IMG/VR virus record: IMGVR_UViG_3300048804_000007
Span: 1 to 41,400 of that record
Source: a virus
DNA length: 41,400 nucleotides
Strand: one strand, 5' to 3'
Shown: positions 28,576 through 38,401 of the stretch, piece by piece
Layout of the letters: each line of letters starts with the position of its first letter
How positions within the stretch are numbered: the first letter of the stretch is position 1
Translations under genes and position numbers: made by a program
The notes under the pieces: generated by a model
The model's database searches: none
Told to the model about the DNA's origin: nothing
The model's input: the letters and a program-made list of their open reading frames with translations, nothing else

Positions 28576-28971
28576 ATGGCTACCACGTTTGAAGGGCAGG
28601 GCGCAACGTTCACAAAGGCGAGTTTAACCCTTGGGATCAAGGATATAACTTTGCCGGGATGGAGCAAGGGCGAAATAGATGTAACACTTCTGGCGAATAC
28701 GGACGTGAAGACGTTCGTGCTGGAAAAATTGCGGACAATTAAGGATTTTTCCGCGACGATGGAGTTTGACAAAACTCCGTACATGGCGATTCCTGAGGGA
28801 AACTCCCTCTGTGTGATTACCTTGCCGGATGCCGCTGGAACAATATCGTTCTGGGGCGATGTCAAGGAAGTCGGAGATGTAAAACTGTCTACTGGCGGAC
28901 AGCCGACCGTACAAGTTACAATCAAGGTCACGAACCGCAACGGATCAGGCGTTGAAACCGCACCGTTCTAA
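28576..28971 (+). CDS. Probable major tail tube protein (131 aa)
   Basis: AAAGGAG precedes the start. The product is beta-rich (LGIKDITLPGWSKGEIDV, FSATMEFDKTPYMAI, TVQVTIKVTNRN) and lies where the tail tube gene is expected, before the tape-measure region. It is on the short side for a tube protein. Confidence 0.65.
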   Translation: MATTFEGQGATFTKASLTLGIKDITLPGWSKGEIDVTLLANTDVKTFVLEKLRTIKDFSATMEFDKTPYMAIPEGNSLCVITLPDAAGTISFWGDVKEVGDVKLSTGGQPTVQVTIKVTNRNGSGVETAPF

Positions 28972-28996
28972 CCAATAAAAAAAAGGAGATTGAAAA

Positions 28997-29578
28997 ATGT
29001 CGCAGATATTTAATATTAAAAAGTCCATTGGAGGCGGCGGAATAACCGTTACAGACAACAGGGATGTAACCGCCGATAATATCATCATTGGAAGCGAACC
29101 AATACCCGCAGGCGTGGCGGGAACAGGTGCGGCTGCAAGTGCGATCACCATGCCTACCGGACACGGGTTTACAGACGGACAGGTTGTGTGTGTGTCCGGT
29201 ACTTTTGGCGCATACTATAATGGCACGATATCGCTTTCCGGACAGAACACCATAACCGTAACAGGCGGAGCAGGTGATACGCTTCCAACATCCGGAGCCG
29301 TTGTTGTTTCCCTTCAAGTCGAAATAGACATGGGATTTCTCGGAACCAATATGGCCGTGATTTCTGTAGGCGGAGATATTGCGCTTGAAACCACGCTCGA
29401 GACTTCCGGAGCCGTCCAGCTCGTCAAGGCAACCGCTGCAAATGCTTCTTATCAATGGGATTCCGGATCTGGGGATGTCAACCCGATTACAGGCGATGCC
29501 ATTGTCAAGGCGCATGTCTACAATCGTGGCGTTGCCGCTGGCACAATCACAATTCTTGTCGGATATGACAACGACTAA
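28997..29578 (+). CDS. Probable tail structural protein (193 aa)
   Basis: AAAAGGAG precedes ATG 28997. The protein is glycine/threonine-rich with repeated beta segments (GQVVCVSGTFGAYYNGTISL, NTITVTGGAGDTLPTSG). It could be a second tube or decoration protein of the tail. No specific family is recognised. Confidence 0.5.
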   Translation: MSQIFNIKKSIGGGGITVTDNRDVTADNIIIGSEPIPAGVAGTGAAASAITMPTGHGFTDGQVVCVSGTFGAYYNGTISLSGQNTITVTGGAGDTLPTSGAVVVSLQVEIDMGFLGTNMAVISVGGDIALETTLETSGAVQLVKATAANASYQWDSGSGDVNPITGDAIVKAHVYNRGVAAGTITILVGYDND

Positions 29579-29589
29579 GGAGGTCTCTG

Positions 29590-29952
29590 ATGTGGGATAA
29601 GACAAAACTTGGCGGACGGACTTTTAAGCTTGTGGTCTGCGGAGACGATTTTCTTGTGAGAAAAATCAAGGTCGGGGAACTTCTTGGCGATACTAAAGAG
29701 GATGCGAAAGAGGACGCTAAGAAAAAATCCTGCAATCTTATTTCCAAGGTATTGCTTGATCCTGCTCTGACACCTGATGAGGTGAACGGGCTTGATTACG
29801 ATATCTACACGGATTTGCAGTCTCAAATAATGGACTTGAACGGCATGAGTGTAAAAAGCAAGGAAGCAATCCAGGGAAACTTAAAAGAGACCCCGCCAGA
29901 CAAATCCTCTTTAAAATTGCAGGACGGCTCGGAAAATACGCCAGCGAAGTAG
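29590..29952 (+). CDS. Tail assembly chaperone, short form (120 aa)
   Basis: This is the unshifted product before the tape measure. The gene begins with AAGGAGGT before ATG 29590. A -1 slippery heptamer, GGGAAAC, occurs at 29874-29880 in the frame G-GGA-AAC. It resembles lambda gpG in size and position. Confidence 0.8.
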   Translation: MWDKTKLGGRTFKLVVCGDDFLVRKIKVGELLGDTKEDAKEDAKKKSCNLISKVLLDPALTPDEVNGLDYDIYTDLQSQIMDLNGMSVKSKEAIQGNLKETPPDKSSLKLQDGSENTPAK

Positions 29953-30224
29953 AACGTGAACTTGATTACACGGAATTTTTAGAGTGGGAAGAATTTTTCG
30001 AGCATGAAATGACGACACACGGCAGTATTGATTATCAGCTGGCGCAAATTGCAATGTACTGCCATATGCCGGTTTCAGACAAGAAGATTTTCAAAGTAAA
30101 TGAATATCTGATTGAGTTTGAAAAACCCGGAACGAAAAAAAGCGACGCGGTAAAACTGCCGCCCGGTCTTTTCAGTAAGATCATGAAGGCGGCTTTTGGA
30201 ATAAAGGACAAAGGCAATGGTTAA
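29590..30224 (+). CDS. Tail assembly chaperone, -1 frameshift form (211 aa)
   Basis: A -1 shift at GGGAAAC (29874-29880) joins the first 97 codons to the overlapping frame, which is open from there to TAA at 30222-30224. The joined part reads GRLGKYASEVERELDYTEFL, then the internal ATG 30009. The same logic as lambda gpG/gpGT applies: a small amount of long form binds the tape measure during tail assembly. The frame at 30009 alone would have a poor start. Confidence 0.82.
29874..29880 (+). promoter_or_regulatory. Programmed -1 ribosomal frameshift site
   Basis: GGGAAAC in frame as G-GGA-AAC fits the X-XXY-YYZ rule and differs only in the last base from lambda's GGGAAAG. It is followed by an uninterrupted -1 frame of 114 codons ending at the tape-measure start. 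Confidence 0.85.
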
Positions 30225-32172
30225 AGATGTAGGGACATTGGCGGTCTGGCTTACAATGCCGCGTGACGACTTCCAGAAGGGAGTCCGCGAGGCGCAGCGG
30301 GATATCGGAAAATTGTCCTCGGTCATTGGAGGGTTTGCTATTGCCGGAGCCGCGTCAATAACTGCGTTTGCCACAAAGAGCGTTGCCGCGTTCATGGAGA
30401 ATGAAACCGCTGTTGGTGCTCTTGAAGCCGCATTGTCCGCCGCCGGAGACAATGTCGAAAAGTTTTCATCCAGATATCAGAAGTTTTCCGAGGACATGAT
30501 GGCTAAAACCATATTTGACCATGACAAGGTTCTGGAGATTATGGCGTATGGGAAACAGATGGGCATAGCCGCCGATCAGCTTGAGGATGCTGCGAAGGCC
30601 GCCGTCGGTCTTTCCGCGAAATACAATATTGACCTATCTACGGCAATGGGATTGATCGCAAAAGCGAATCTCGGAGCAACTGAACGGCTTAAAAGATACG
30701 GCATCGTCCTTGATGAGAACATGACCAAGGAGGAGAAGTTTGCAGCCCTGTTAAAAATAGGCGGCGAGTCCTTCGGGCTTGCGGAAGCGAAAACACAGAC
30801 GTTATCCGGCGCGATATCACAGCTTAAAAACAATTTTGCGGAGATTGAAGAAGAGACGGGAAAGATGATTGTCGAAGGGTTGAATCTAAAGGGAGTGTTT
30901 CAAGCCTTGTCCGGTGCGGCCTTAGATGTTTCCAAGTATATAGGCGGACTCGATGATGCAACAAAGAACGCTATTGCTAGAACCGGACTTCTTGCCGTGG
31001 GGGTCGTGTCTTTGGCAAGCGCGTGGAAGGTTTTAACGTATACCGGAATGCTTCAAGGCGTTGCCGGACTTGGAAAATATATTATTCTTATAGCAACTCA
31101 CACTGCCGCTCAAAAATCAGCCACAGTTGCAATTATTGAACAGATAAACGCCCAGCTTGCATTGAACGCGGCGCAGGCATCTGCCGCTAAAATTAACGCA
31201 ATGTCTTTTACTTCACAGTTGAAGGATCTTCCAGCTTTGACATTTGCCGGAGCCAGTGCAATGAACGCATTCGGTTCAGCGGTTGCGGTTGTTGGAGTAG
31301 CTTGGGCAAGCTGGGAAATAGGCAAGAAAATATCCGAACTTACTGGACTTGATAATTTGCTTACAGACTTCTACGCGAAATATCTTTTTGGCGCAGAGGA
31401 AATACAAAGAAAATCGGACGAGTTGAATAAAAAAATTGAAGCGGCATGGGGAACAAGAGACAATAGAAAATTCTCAAACGGAGGATTATCGGCGATAGTT
31501 GCGGACGACTTGACACAGGAGGCTAAAAATAATGCTTTTAGATTTCAGCGTGATTTAAAAGACATGCAGTCTGACAACGCGGCGAAAAACCTAGAAGGAC
31601 TGGAAAAAATAAACGCATTGAAGGAAAAACAGAATCGACTCGATGAAATTACTAGAAATCTTGATCCAAAAAAGAGAGAAGAAAACATAAAGGAAAAGCT
31701 TAAAATAGGATTTGAGATCGAGGATGTCTATAAAACTATGGCAAAAGATGCAATTGCCGCACAGGAATCCCTGGACAACACAATAAGCGATATCAAACTT
31801 AAGAACGCCACTACGCTTGAGGAAAAACTTGAGATACTTGCAAAGAAAAGAATTGACGCGGAACTTGCGGCTGTCTACGGAAAAGATGAAGCGGAAAAGA
31901 AAAAGGCGGAGGAACGCGCTTTGATAATAGCCGACCAGATGGACAATCTGCGGAAACAGGATGCCGAAAAAAGCAAGGAAAAATACGTCGCCCCCCGCCT
32001 TGCCGGAGCCATAGAGCAGGGAACCGTAGAGGCTTACCGCGCCGAGCTTGCCGGAAAGAATTCCGACTTGGAGTATACCAAGAAGACGGCTGACAATACA
32101 GACAGGACGGCGAAGGGCATTCAACAGCTCGTAACCGCATTCAAACCTTTTGGCTCGCTGGGGGTCGCATGA
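30217..32172 (+). CDS. Tape measure protein (651 aa)
   Basis: At 651 residues it is the longest gene. It has a helical N-terminus (RDIGKLSSVIGGFAIAG), several hydrophobic segments (about 37-59, 250-275, 285-300), and a long charged coiled coil at residues 400-600. It lies directly after the chaperones, overlapping them by eight bases. It sets tail length, about 100 nm if 0.15 nm per residue applies, and is carried into the cell with the DNA. Confidence 0.88.
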   Translation: MVKDVGTLAVWLTMPRDDFQKGVREAQRDIGKLSSVIGGFAIAGAASITAFATKSVAAFMENETAVGALEAALSAAGDNVEKFSSRYQKFSEDMMAKTIFDHDKVLEIMAYGKQMGIAADQLEDAAKAAVGLSAKYNIDLSTAMGLIAKANLGATERLKRYGIVLDENMTKEEKFAALLKIGGESFGLAEAKTQTLSGAISQLKNNFAEIEEETGKMIVEGLNLKGVFQALSGAALDVSKYIGGLDDATKNAIARTGLLAVGVVSLASAWKVLTYTGMLQGVAGLGKYIILIATHTAAQKSATVAIIEQINAQLALNAAQASAAKINAMSFTSQLKDLPALTFAGASAMNAFGSAVAVVGVAWASWEIGKKISELTGLDNLLTDFYAKYLFGAEEIQRKSDELNKKIEAAWGTRDNRKFSNGGLSAIVADDLTQEAKNNAFRFQRDLKDMQSDNAAKNLEGLEKINALKEKQNRLDEITRNLDPKKREENIKEKLKIGFEIEDVYKTMAKDAIAAQESLDNTISDIKLKNATTLEEKLEILAKKRIDAELAAVYGKDEAEKKKAEERALIIADQMDNLRKQDAEKSKEKYVAPRLAGAIEQGTVEAYRAELAGKNSDLEYTKKTADNTDRTAKGIQQLVTAFKPFGSLGVA

Positions 32173-33152
32173 GCTACACTGTAAACAAATTCAATGACAA
32201 GCCCGGATACACCAACAAGGCGGACGGGACGCGCTCGTATAGTGTCAAGTACATCGTCGAAAGCACCACGGCAAACGATCTGAATATTCACGCGGCAAGG
32301 AAGGCCACAGGGATGCCCGTTGCGGGTTCCGCCTATGAATACGATTCCGGAGTTTTCCTTTCAACCGTAAGTGTTGACGATGTGAAGTTCACAGACTCGA
32401 AGACGATTTTTTATTTCAACGCCGAGTATGAAATACCTACGGGAGGCGGGGGAGAGCCTGGAGGGGACGATCCGTTAAATCAGCCCGTTAAAGTCACATA
32501 CGGCAACGTTAAATATCAAGTTCCTTTTGACATGGCATATAAAAGCACGGACGCGCAGGGGAGCCCTACGGAGCCCGTAGTCAATACTGCTGGGCAGAAA
32601 TTTGACCCCCCCGCCGTCAAAATGAAGATCAACAGTCTGATATCGCTGCAATATAATGTCCGTATATTCAGGCAGGAATGGCAGGAAATATATACCGACA
32701 CGATTAATCTATCGGCGGTCAATATATTAGGCTCGGTGATTCCGGTTAACTGCGCCAGAATAAATGAACTTACAGCTACAAATGCTTTTGATAGCGATGG
32801 CAAGGAATATTGGCAGGTGAATGTATCAATAGAAAAATCAAAAACTCCATTTACCGTCAATCTGTTAAATCAAGGTTTTATGGCTCTTAACTCTACTGGA
32901 ATCCTTGATAATATCTATGTCTTTTCAGATGCGGATGCGGTTGCTCCAGCACTTAAATCTGTAATCCAATGCAAGAGCGATTTTGCAAATACCAAGCAAT
33001 TGATAGCGGACGGATTATTGGAGCCGGTACAGGAGCCGCAAAAACTAGACGAGAACGGTCAAGTTTCGGAAACTCCCCTGTATACATCATTCAAGCAAAA
33101 TTATTCCGCCGACTGGTCTCCCCTCTTAATCCCCAAAAGGACAACGCGATGA
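32169..33152 (+). CDS. Tail tip protein candidate (327 aa)
   Basis: ATG at 32169 overlaps the tape-measure stop. The protein is beta-rich with a glycine-rich linker (PTGGGGEPGGDD) near residue 95, separating an N-terminal domain from a larger C-terminal one. In position it corresponds to the distal tail protein or a minor tip protein. No family is recognised. Confidence 0.55.
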   Translation: MSYTVNKFNDKPGYTNKADGTRSYSVKYIVESTTANDLNIHAARKATGMPVAGSAYEYDSGVFLSTVSVDDVKFTDSKTIFYFNAEYEIPTGGGGEPGGDDPLNQPVKVTYGNVKYQVPFDMAYKSTDAQGSPTEPVVNTAGQKFDPPAVKMKINSLISLQYNVRIFRQEWQEIYTDTINLSAVNILGSVIPVNCARINELTATNAFDSDGKEYWQVNVSIEKSKTPFTVNLLNQGFMALNSTGILDNIYVFSDADAVAPALKSVIQCKSDFANTKQLIADGLLEPVQEPQKLDENGQVSETPLYTSFKQNYSADWSPLLIPKRTTR

Positions 33153-33631
33153 ATTGGCTCCTATCAGACAAAACAAAGAAAAACCTCGACGGGCTGATAT
33201 CCGAACACGGATACGACATGACGGCTCCGGGCAGGGCGAGAAGACCGGGGATATCTAGGGGCGGGGGATCGTCTGCCTACTCCGGCCCCTTCGCAGTTGC
33301 AAAGCTTACCGACACGTCCGCCGAAGTCCTGGGTTATTCCGCAACCGACGGGCAATACTGGAATAACTACATCATAAGTGGCCTCTCCCGTATCGAAGTA
33401 GCAGACGGCGCAAGTGTAACGGGAATTACCACAAACGGATATCTCTATGTAGGCATAACATGGAATGGATCTGCGTATGTCGCAACACTGGCGCACGCGG
33501 CGGCATTGCCAGTACAGGATAACACTCATGTCTATATTCCCTTGGCTTTTATCCTTTGCGCTGACTCAAAGATATCCTCAATAGTGCAAATCCGACACGA
33601 CATAATCGAACATCCGGCGAGGGCAGGATAA
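33149..33631 (+). CDS. Tail tip/fibre protein candidate (160 aa)
   Basis: The start at 33149 overlaps the previous stop; the frame is open upstream to 32969 but coupling supports 33149. The centre is a beta-rich domain (PFAVAKLTDTSAEVLGYSAT) and the N-terminus a helix (NWLLSDKTKKNLDGLISEH). Function unknown. Confidence 0.5.
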   Translation: MNWLLSDKTKKNLDGLISEHGYDMTAPGRARRPGISRGGGSSAYSGPFAVAKLTDTSAEVLGYSATDGQYWNNYIISGLSRIEVADGASVTGITTNGYLYVGITWNGSAYVATLAHAAALPVQDNTHVYIPLAFILCADSKISSIVQIRHDIIEHPARAG

Positions 33632-34557
33632 TGCCGACACCTACATCATGGACATCGACGGGGTTAAGTTGGACGGCGGCAGATCCTATGTGGCCGCTTG
33701 AGCTTCTTAGCCCCTGTATGATTGAGGCGATCAAAGAATGTGATTCAATTACAGGCCGGAGTGTTCCCACCCTGCTTTCCGCCTCTTACAATCCAATCCG
33801 TCCCAATTGTGATTATGTGAATGCCATTCACAGTGAAGTATCAGCCCTTATTCCTTTGTTTGTGAATCACCTTGACCATTCAGGGGATTGGAACGGGCAG
33901 ACAACTATCCCTAACTGGACAGAGGCGACGATCTTGACCGCCATTGGAGACGCTTCGAGGATAGTTCCAAGCAATTTGAATGTTCTTTCCCCGTGGTATT
34001 TCCAGCAGTACAAGATTCTGAATATGCTGAGGTGGTCTTATCTGGAAACGTATTCAGATTCAAGATGGATATCTCACGGTTTTACCAAAACAGTAAACGT
34101 TAATCCTGGAACATGGGCAGACGTGCAGGCGGCATTCTTGACACAAGCATGGTCAGCAGATGATACGACTAGGGATGCGCCAAGGTACTATGCAATTAAT
34201 TATAGCTCTCAATTTTACAAATTTGCGTCTAAAATCACGCGGGAATGGGAAAATATCATACCGCATTCTGTTGATTTATACCACTCTTCTGGTGGGTACC
34301 CTAGCTACATATTTCAGCCAATAGGTTCACAAATATTAGCAGATTTGTATTATCTTGTAAATACTTACCCGGAAAACAGCAGTCATTCTCTTACACTATG
34401 GGAAGACGATGATTTAGCTGATCTGCCATCTCCGGAGACATCGGGGGGCCCTTATAATCAAAAAACAAATTATGTTGGCGGTAGTAGTGCAAACCACACA
34501 CCTAAGGCCGTCCTCAAATTCGACGGCGCGAACGGCAGGAAGTTTAGGGATTGGTGA
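33631..34557 (+). CDS. Tail protein candidate (308 aa)
   Basis: ATG at 33631 overlaps the last base of the preceding stop codon. The product is rich in aromatic residues and mostly globular, with helical stretches (WYFQQYKILNMLRWSYLE) and no membrane segment. It sits between tail tip and fibre genes. No family is recognised. Confidence 0.5.
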   Translation: MPTPTSWTSTGLSWTAADPMWPLELLSPCMIEAIKECDSITGRSVPTLLSASYNPIRPNCDYVNAIHSEVSALIPLFVNHLDHSGDWNGQTTIPNWTEATILTAIGDASRIVPSNLNVLSPWYFQQYKILNMLRWSYLETYSDSRWISHGFTKTVNVNPGTWADVQAAFLTQAWSADDTTRDAPRYYAINYSSQFYKFASKITREWENIIPHSVDLYHSSGGYPSYIFQPIGSQILADLYYLVNTYPENSSHSLTLWEDDDLADLPSPETSGGPYNQKTNYVGGSSANHTPKAVLKFDGANGRKFRDW

Positions 34558-34628
34558 AAAAATCAACTCTAAATTCCACATATGAAAAGTGAAGATTGAA
34601 AAACAACAATTTAAAAATAGCGTGAAAC

Positions 34629-35807
34629 ATGGAATTACCCACTAAAATATTTTACGATGCGGTGAACAAGGTTTTCCGGAATTCGGCTGGTACGGAAATC
34701 ACCGACAAGGATCTTTACCCGTCCGCAACATTCGGGCAGAAGTTCTGGATGAATGTCCAGCTGGTTTCAGACGATGCCAGCCCGGGGACGAAATATTCAG
34801 CCCTGCCTACGGGCACAACCGCCGATGTCCTTGTAGACAATGACTACCTGAACCCGTCTCCCATCCTGCCAGTGCCCGGCGGTAATGATGACTGGACTGC
34901 GGGAACCGGATCGGAATACTACTACAACGGCACGGACATTCTGACGAAACCAACGATTGTATACGAAAACAGTGTGCAGATTTCAGAGGGGACTAAAGGG
35001 GCTTTGACCGCGGGAACGTGGGCATGGGACGCAGTGGCTCTGAAACTATATGTCCGGCTTACTGACAGCACCGACCCCGACACCAAGACCGCCGGATATG
35101 TGGAGTTCAAAGAGACGGTCACCGCGACACTTCCATTCATTGAAGTCGACGGCTCTACGTTCAACCAGGCGAATTCATGGTATGACACCGCGACTCTGGC
35201 GTTTAGAAATCCAGTCATAGCCGACGGCGAACTCTCTTTTTACATTACGGCAAACACCCTGCAATTTTACCGGAGGCTGGGGACGGATGATGAGATCACA
35301 AATGCCACTATGCAAATTCAACTTCTTGCACCGTCTACCGCCATCAATTTTGACGTGATAGAATTTCCGTTTGTCTGTAGGAACAAGTATCTGGGGCAGG
35401 GGTACAGCGTAGACGTGACCGGATCGAATATCTACACAAAGGCGGAGGTGCTGGCTCTGATTGCTGGTTTTGCTGACCTACTTTCCGGCACACAGGCGAC
35501 CTTGACCGACAACGCGACAACCAACATAAATCTTTTTAATAAAACGACTGCAAGAAAAGCAACTGTTGAAATGTACGCAGTTGGAGCCGCAGGAATTCGA
35601 GACTGGCTTTCATTTACGGTAACGTTCTTTGGCGCTGTGGCATATCTACAGCCCGCTAGTTATTCCGATAATGGAACCATATCCGGCTCCATAACATTGA
35701 ACGCCGATATATCCGGAAATAATGTCCGATTGAATGTCACGCTTGCCGGATGCGGGGAAAATTTAAAACTCGTGTATAGAACATCACAAACGATAATTGA
35801 GGTTTGA
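34629..35807 (+). CDS. Tail fibre/baseplate-like protein (392 aa)
   Basis: The gene follows a 71-base AT-rich gap with no strong RBS. The protein is beta-rich, glycine/threonine-rich, with an internal segment YTKAEVLALIAGFADLLSG typical of linkers in tail fibres. It probably forms part of the tail tip or a receptor-binding structure. Confidence 0.55.
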   Translation: MELPTKIFYDAVNKVFRNSAGTEITDKDLYPSATFGQKFWMNVQLVSDDASPGTKYSALPTGTTADVLVDNDYLNPSPILPVPGGNDDWTAGTGSEYYYNGTDILTKPTIVYENSVQISEGTKGALTAGTWAWDAVALKLYVRLTDSTDPDTKTAGYVEFKETVTATLPFIEVDGSTFNQANSWYDTATLAFRNPVIADGELSFYITANTLQFYRRLGTDDEITNATMQIQLLAPSTAINFDVIEFPFVCRNKYLGQGYSVDVTGSNIYTKAEVLALIAGFADLLSGTQATLTDNATTNINLFNKTTARKATVEMYAVGAAGIRDWLSFTVTFFGAVAYLQPASYSDNGTISGSITLNADISGNNVRLNVTLAGCGENLKLVYRTSQTIIEV

Positions 35808-35811
35808 GTTT

Positions 35812-37641
35812 ATGAAAAAAGAAATGTCATGGAAAAAATTATGTCTTGTGACATTCGGGCTGTGGCTTGCGGTGGTCACGCTCGGAGCAATCGCCATTCC
35901 CAATTCGCCGCTGCAGAGATTCCGTGATGGGATCATGGCGGACTTCCTTTATAAAATCGACGGCTCTTTTGGTTTTTATACGGCTGATGTGGTGACTGCA
36001 ATAACAAATACCAGCGGGGCGACAAGCGCAAATACTGCGAACGCCATAGTCAAGCGCGGGGCAAGCGGGGAGTTTTCGGCGGGGACGATAACTGCGGCGT
36101 TGACAGGCAACGTGACTGGCGACGTGTCAGGCTCCTCTGGATCGTGCATAGGTAATGCCGCAACTGTGACAAATGGTGTTTATTCCAACGGCTCCTACTC
36201 CGATCCCTCGTGGCTCACAATAAGTAAATCAAAAGTCGGACTTGGAAGTGTTGCAAATGCGCTACAGGCTTACGCCGCAGATTTAAACACCGGAGCAGTG
36301 GCGAGCACAATAGCTCAAAGGGACGCGAACGCTGCAATCACGGCAAGCTATTATTATGGCAGTGCGGCGCATTTGACGGACATAAACGCGTTGCCGTCGG
36401 GTGCGTGGGGAGATATTCTTTTTTATGGTACTTCCGGATGGACTGTTCTCAATGCTGGCGACGCTGGAAAATTCTTAAAAACCTTGGGGGCTGGAGCAGA
36501 TCCCGCGTGGGCGACTCCGGCTGGGGCTGGAAATACTACAAGTCCAGCAACAAATACCGCCGACTTTGTTCCTCAATGGGACGGCGCAAATTCCAACACC
36601 TTGAAAGATGGATATTCCGCAACGGCTGCGGCGACCGCTTCCACGCTTGTGCTAAGGGACGCGAATGCCGCGATAACGGCAGTTAAATTTTATGACGATG
36701 GCGACGCTCCCACGCTCGATACCCAACTGGCGAATAAAAAATATGTGGATGATAATGCGGGTGATACCCTGCCTTCACAGACTGGAAATAATGGAAAGTA
36801 TCTGTCTACGAACGGCAGCGCGGCGAGTTGGGCGGCGGTGGCTGGAGGCACGCAGGCGGTACAAAATTACACGGCAGACTTTGTAATTAATTCCGCGCTT
36901 ACTTGTGTCTCAAACTCCGGAGCAACCGCAAATATTAAAGCGACGCTGGAGGCAAGATCCAATTTAGGCGATGGCTGGAGTTGCACGATAATAAACGAGG
37001 CTCCTGGAAGTGCGACAAAACTAACTCCGTCCGCGGAAGTTCATGGTACGGTGCAGAATGTTGGCACACTTGCCGATATTACAGACGGGAGCACGTCCAC
37101 CACTACATGGTATAATACCGGCGCAACGGCAAATTTATGGATTGGATTTCAATTTTCCGGCTCGACTACGGTAAATGAAATAAAATTTTATGTTATAGCG
37201 GCTTCGAGCAGAATTAAAACGTTTAGCGTTGAGCGTTATGACGGTGGATCGTGGACAGCCGTACCTGTTACAAGTACCGGAGCAAATACGTCGATATATA
37301 ATACCACGCAGGCGATATACGACAACGCCGAAACAGGCAATGGATGGGCGACTGTATATTTTACTCCGGTGGCGGATACTGAATTCAGGGTAAGTATTTT
37401 GTCAAGATCTACGGCTGGTGACGACGGTATTTATTTTCCCGAGATGGAAATGTACTTGATACCTTTTTCCGTTTCGATTGCTCCCGCTTCCGGCGAACAA
37501 TTACCTGGAACCAGCGCGGCGAATAGACTGTTAAAATCATCAGTTCACGGCGATTCAATAACATTAAAAGCCACAAGTGCGAATATCATAGCAACAGGCG
37601 TTTATCCGGCAGTGGCCAACTGGGTGGACACGGCTCCGTAA
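35812..37641 (+). CDS. Tail fibre protein with signal-anchor N-terminus and F5/8-like domain (609 aa)
   Basis: I chose ATG 35812 after TTGAGG over the upstream TTG 35797. Residues 6-30 are hydrophobic (LCLVTFGLWLAVVTLGAIAI), which is odd for a tail fibre. The centre has repeated fibre-type segments (GNVTGDVSGSSGS, and RDANAAITA twice). Residues about 400-555 resemble a discoidin/F5-8 carbohydrate-binding fold (LWIGFQFSGSTTVNEIKFYV). It is probably a receptor-binding fibre. Confidence 0.65.
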   Translation: MKKEMSWKKLCLVTFGLWLAVVTLGAIAIPNSPLQRFRDGIMADFLYKIDGSFGFYTADVVTAITNTSGATSANTANAIVKRGASGEFSAGTITAALTGNVTGDVSGSSGSCIGNAATVTNGVYSNGSYSDPSWLTISKSKVGLGSVANALQAYAADLNTGAVASTIAQRDANAAITASYYYGSAAHLTDINALPSGAWGDILFYGTSGWTVLNAGDAGKFLKTLGAGADPAWATPAGAGNTTSPATNTADFVPQWDGANSNTLKDGYSATAAATASTLVLRDANAAITAVKFYDDGDAPTLDTQLANKKYVDDNAGDTLPSQTGNNGKYLSTNGSAASWAAVAGGTQAVQNYTADFVINSALTCVSNSGATANIKATLEARSNLGDGWSCTIINEAPGSATKLTPSAEVHGTVQNVGTLADITDGSTSTTTWYNTGATANLWIGFQFSGSTTVNEIKFYVIAASSRIKTFSVERYDGGSWTAVPVTSTGANTSIYNTTQAIYDNAETGNGWATVYFTPVADTEFRVSILSRSTAGDDGIYFPEMEMYLIPFSVSIAPASGEQLPGTSAANRLLKSSVHGDSITLKATSANIIATGVYPAVANWVDTAP

Positions 37642-37687
37642 AAATTAATTAATGGTTTAAACTTAAAATAAAAAAAGGAAAGACGAT

Positions 37688-38038
37688 ATGAAAAAGAAGT
37701 TTTTAAGACTAGGCGTTTTAATCGGATTGCTTGTTATAGCGACGGGCATGTATGCGGCAACGCAGGGAATAGGAATACTCAGGGCATTGACCGGAGATCG
37801 CCCAAATGACGACAGTGTTCTTGCCTGCACGATGAATATGGTGGCATACCAAATATACGCGGCGGATGCCAATACCAAATATACGCGTTATCAGGGCGGT
37901 GACGGTCCTGTGTTTATTAAGAAGGAAACAATAACAACCACTCCGGGCGGGATCAGTATTACCACAAACGAAAAGACATTTGCACCGTGGTCTACATGCA
38001 CGACCGCCAGCTACATCGGTATAAATGACTGGCAGTAA
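37688..38038 (+). CDS. Secreted hypothetical protein (116 aa)
   Basis: AAAGGAAAG precedes ATG 37688. The N-terminus is a signal peptide (KKKFLRLGVLIGLLVIATGM, probable cleavage YAA-TQ). The mature part is small with two cysteines. Being exported, it is unlikely to be an ordinary tail component; it may act in the periplasm. Confidence 0.55.
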   Translation: MKKKFLRLGVLIGLLVIATGMYAATQGIGILRALTGDRPNDDSVLACTMNMVAYQIYAADANTKYTRYQGGDGPVFIKKETITTTPGGISITTNEKTFAPWSTCTTASYIGINDWQ

Positions 38039-38047
38039 AGGAGCGTT

Positions 38048-38401
38048 ATGAAAACATTCAGCATACCACGGGCAGATTACCGCGCTCTTCCGTTTTCCAT
38101 GGATGTTGACGGAGTTGCGCAGAATATTGCAGGATACACTTTTGTCTTCACCTTGAAAAAGAATATTGCGGACGACGACACCGGAATACTTTTTGAGGAA
38201 ATAATTGAGATCCCCGCAGGAACTGCCGTGTACTCGTCATTGTTCGAAATTTCTTCTGAAGACTCTGACCAGGAGCCGGGCACCTATTGGCTTGAAGGAT
38301 CGTCATATACCGACGTAACCCAGCCGATTACAGCCGATCCGGTAGTGTTCAAGATAACGGAGCGTGAGAGGAAGGATATGCCGGCTGAGGTAACGCCATG
38401 A
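38048..38401 (+). CDS. Baseplate/fibre adaptor-like protein (117 aa)
   Basis: AAAGGAG precedes ATG 38048. The protein is an Ig-like beta domain (FVFTLKKNIADDDTGILFEE) similar in pattern to the N-terminal domain of BppU-type baseplate proteins. It overlaps the fibre gene by four bases. Confidence 0.5.
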   Translation: MKTFSIPRADYRALPFSMDVDGVAQNIAGYTFVFTLKKNIADDDTGILFEEIIEIPAGTAVYSSLFEISSEDSDQEPGTYWLEGSSYTDVTQPITADPVVFKITERERKDMPAEVTP

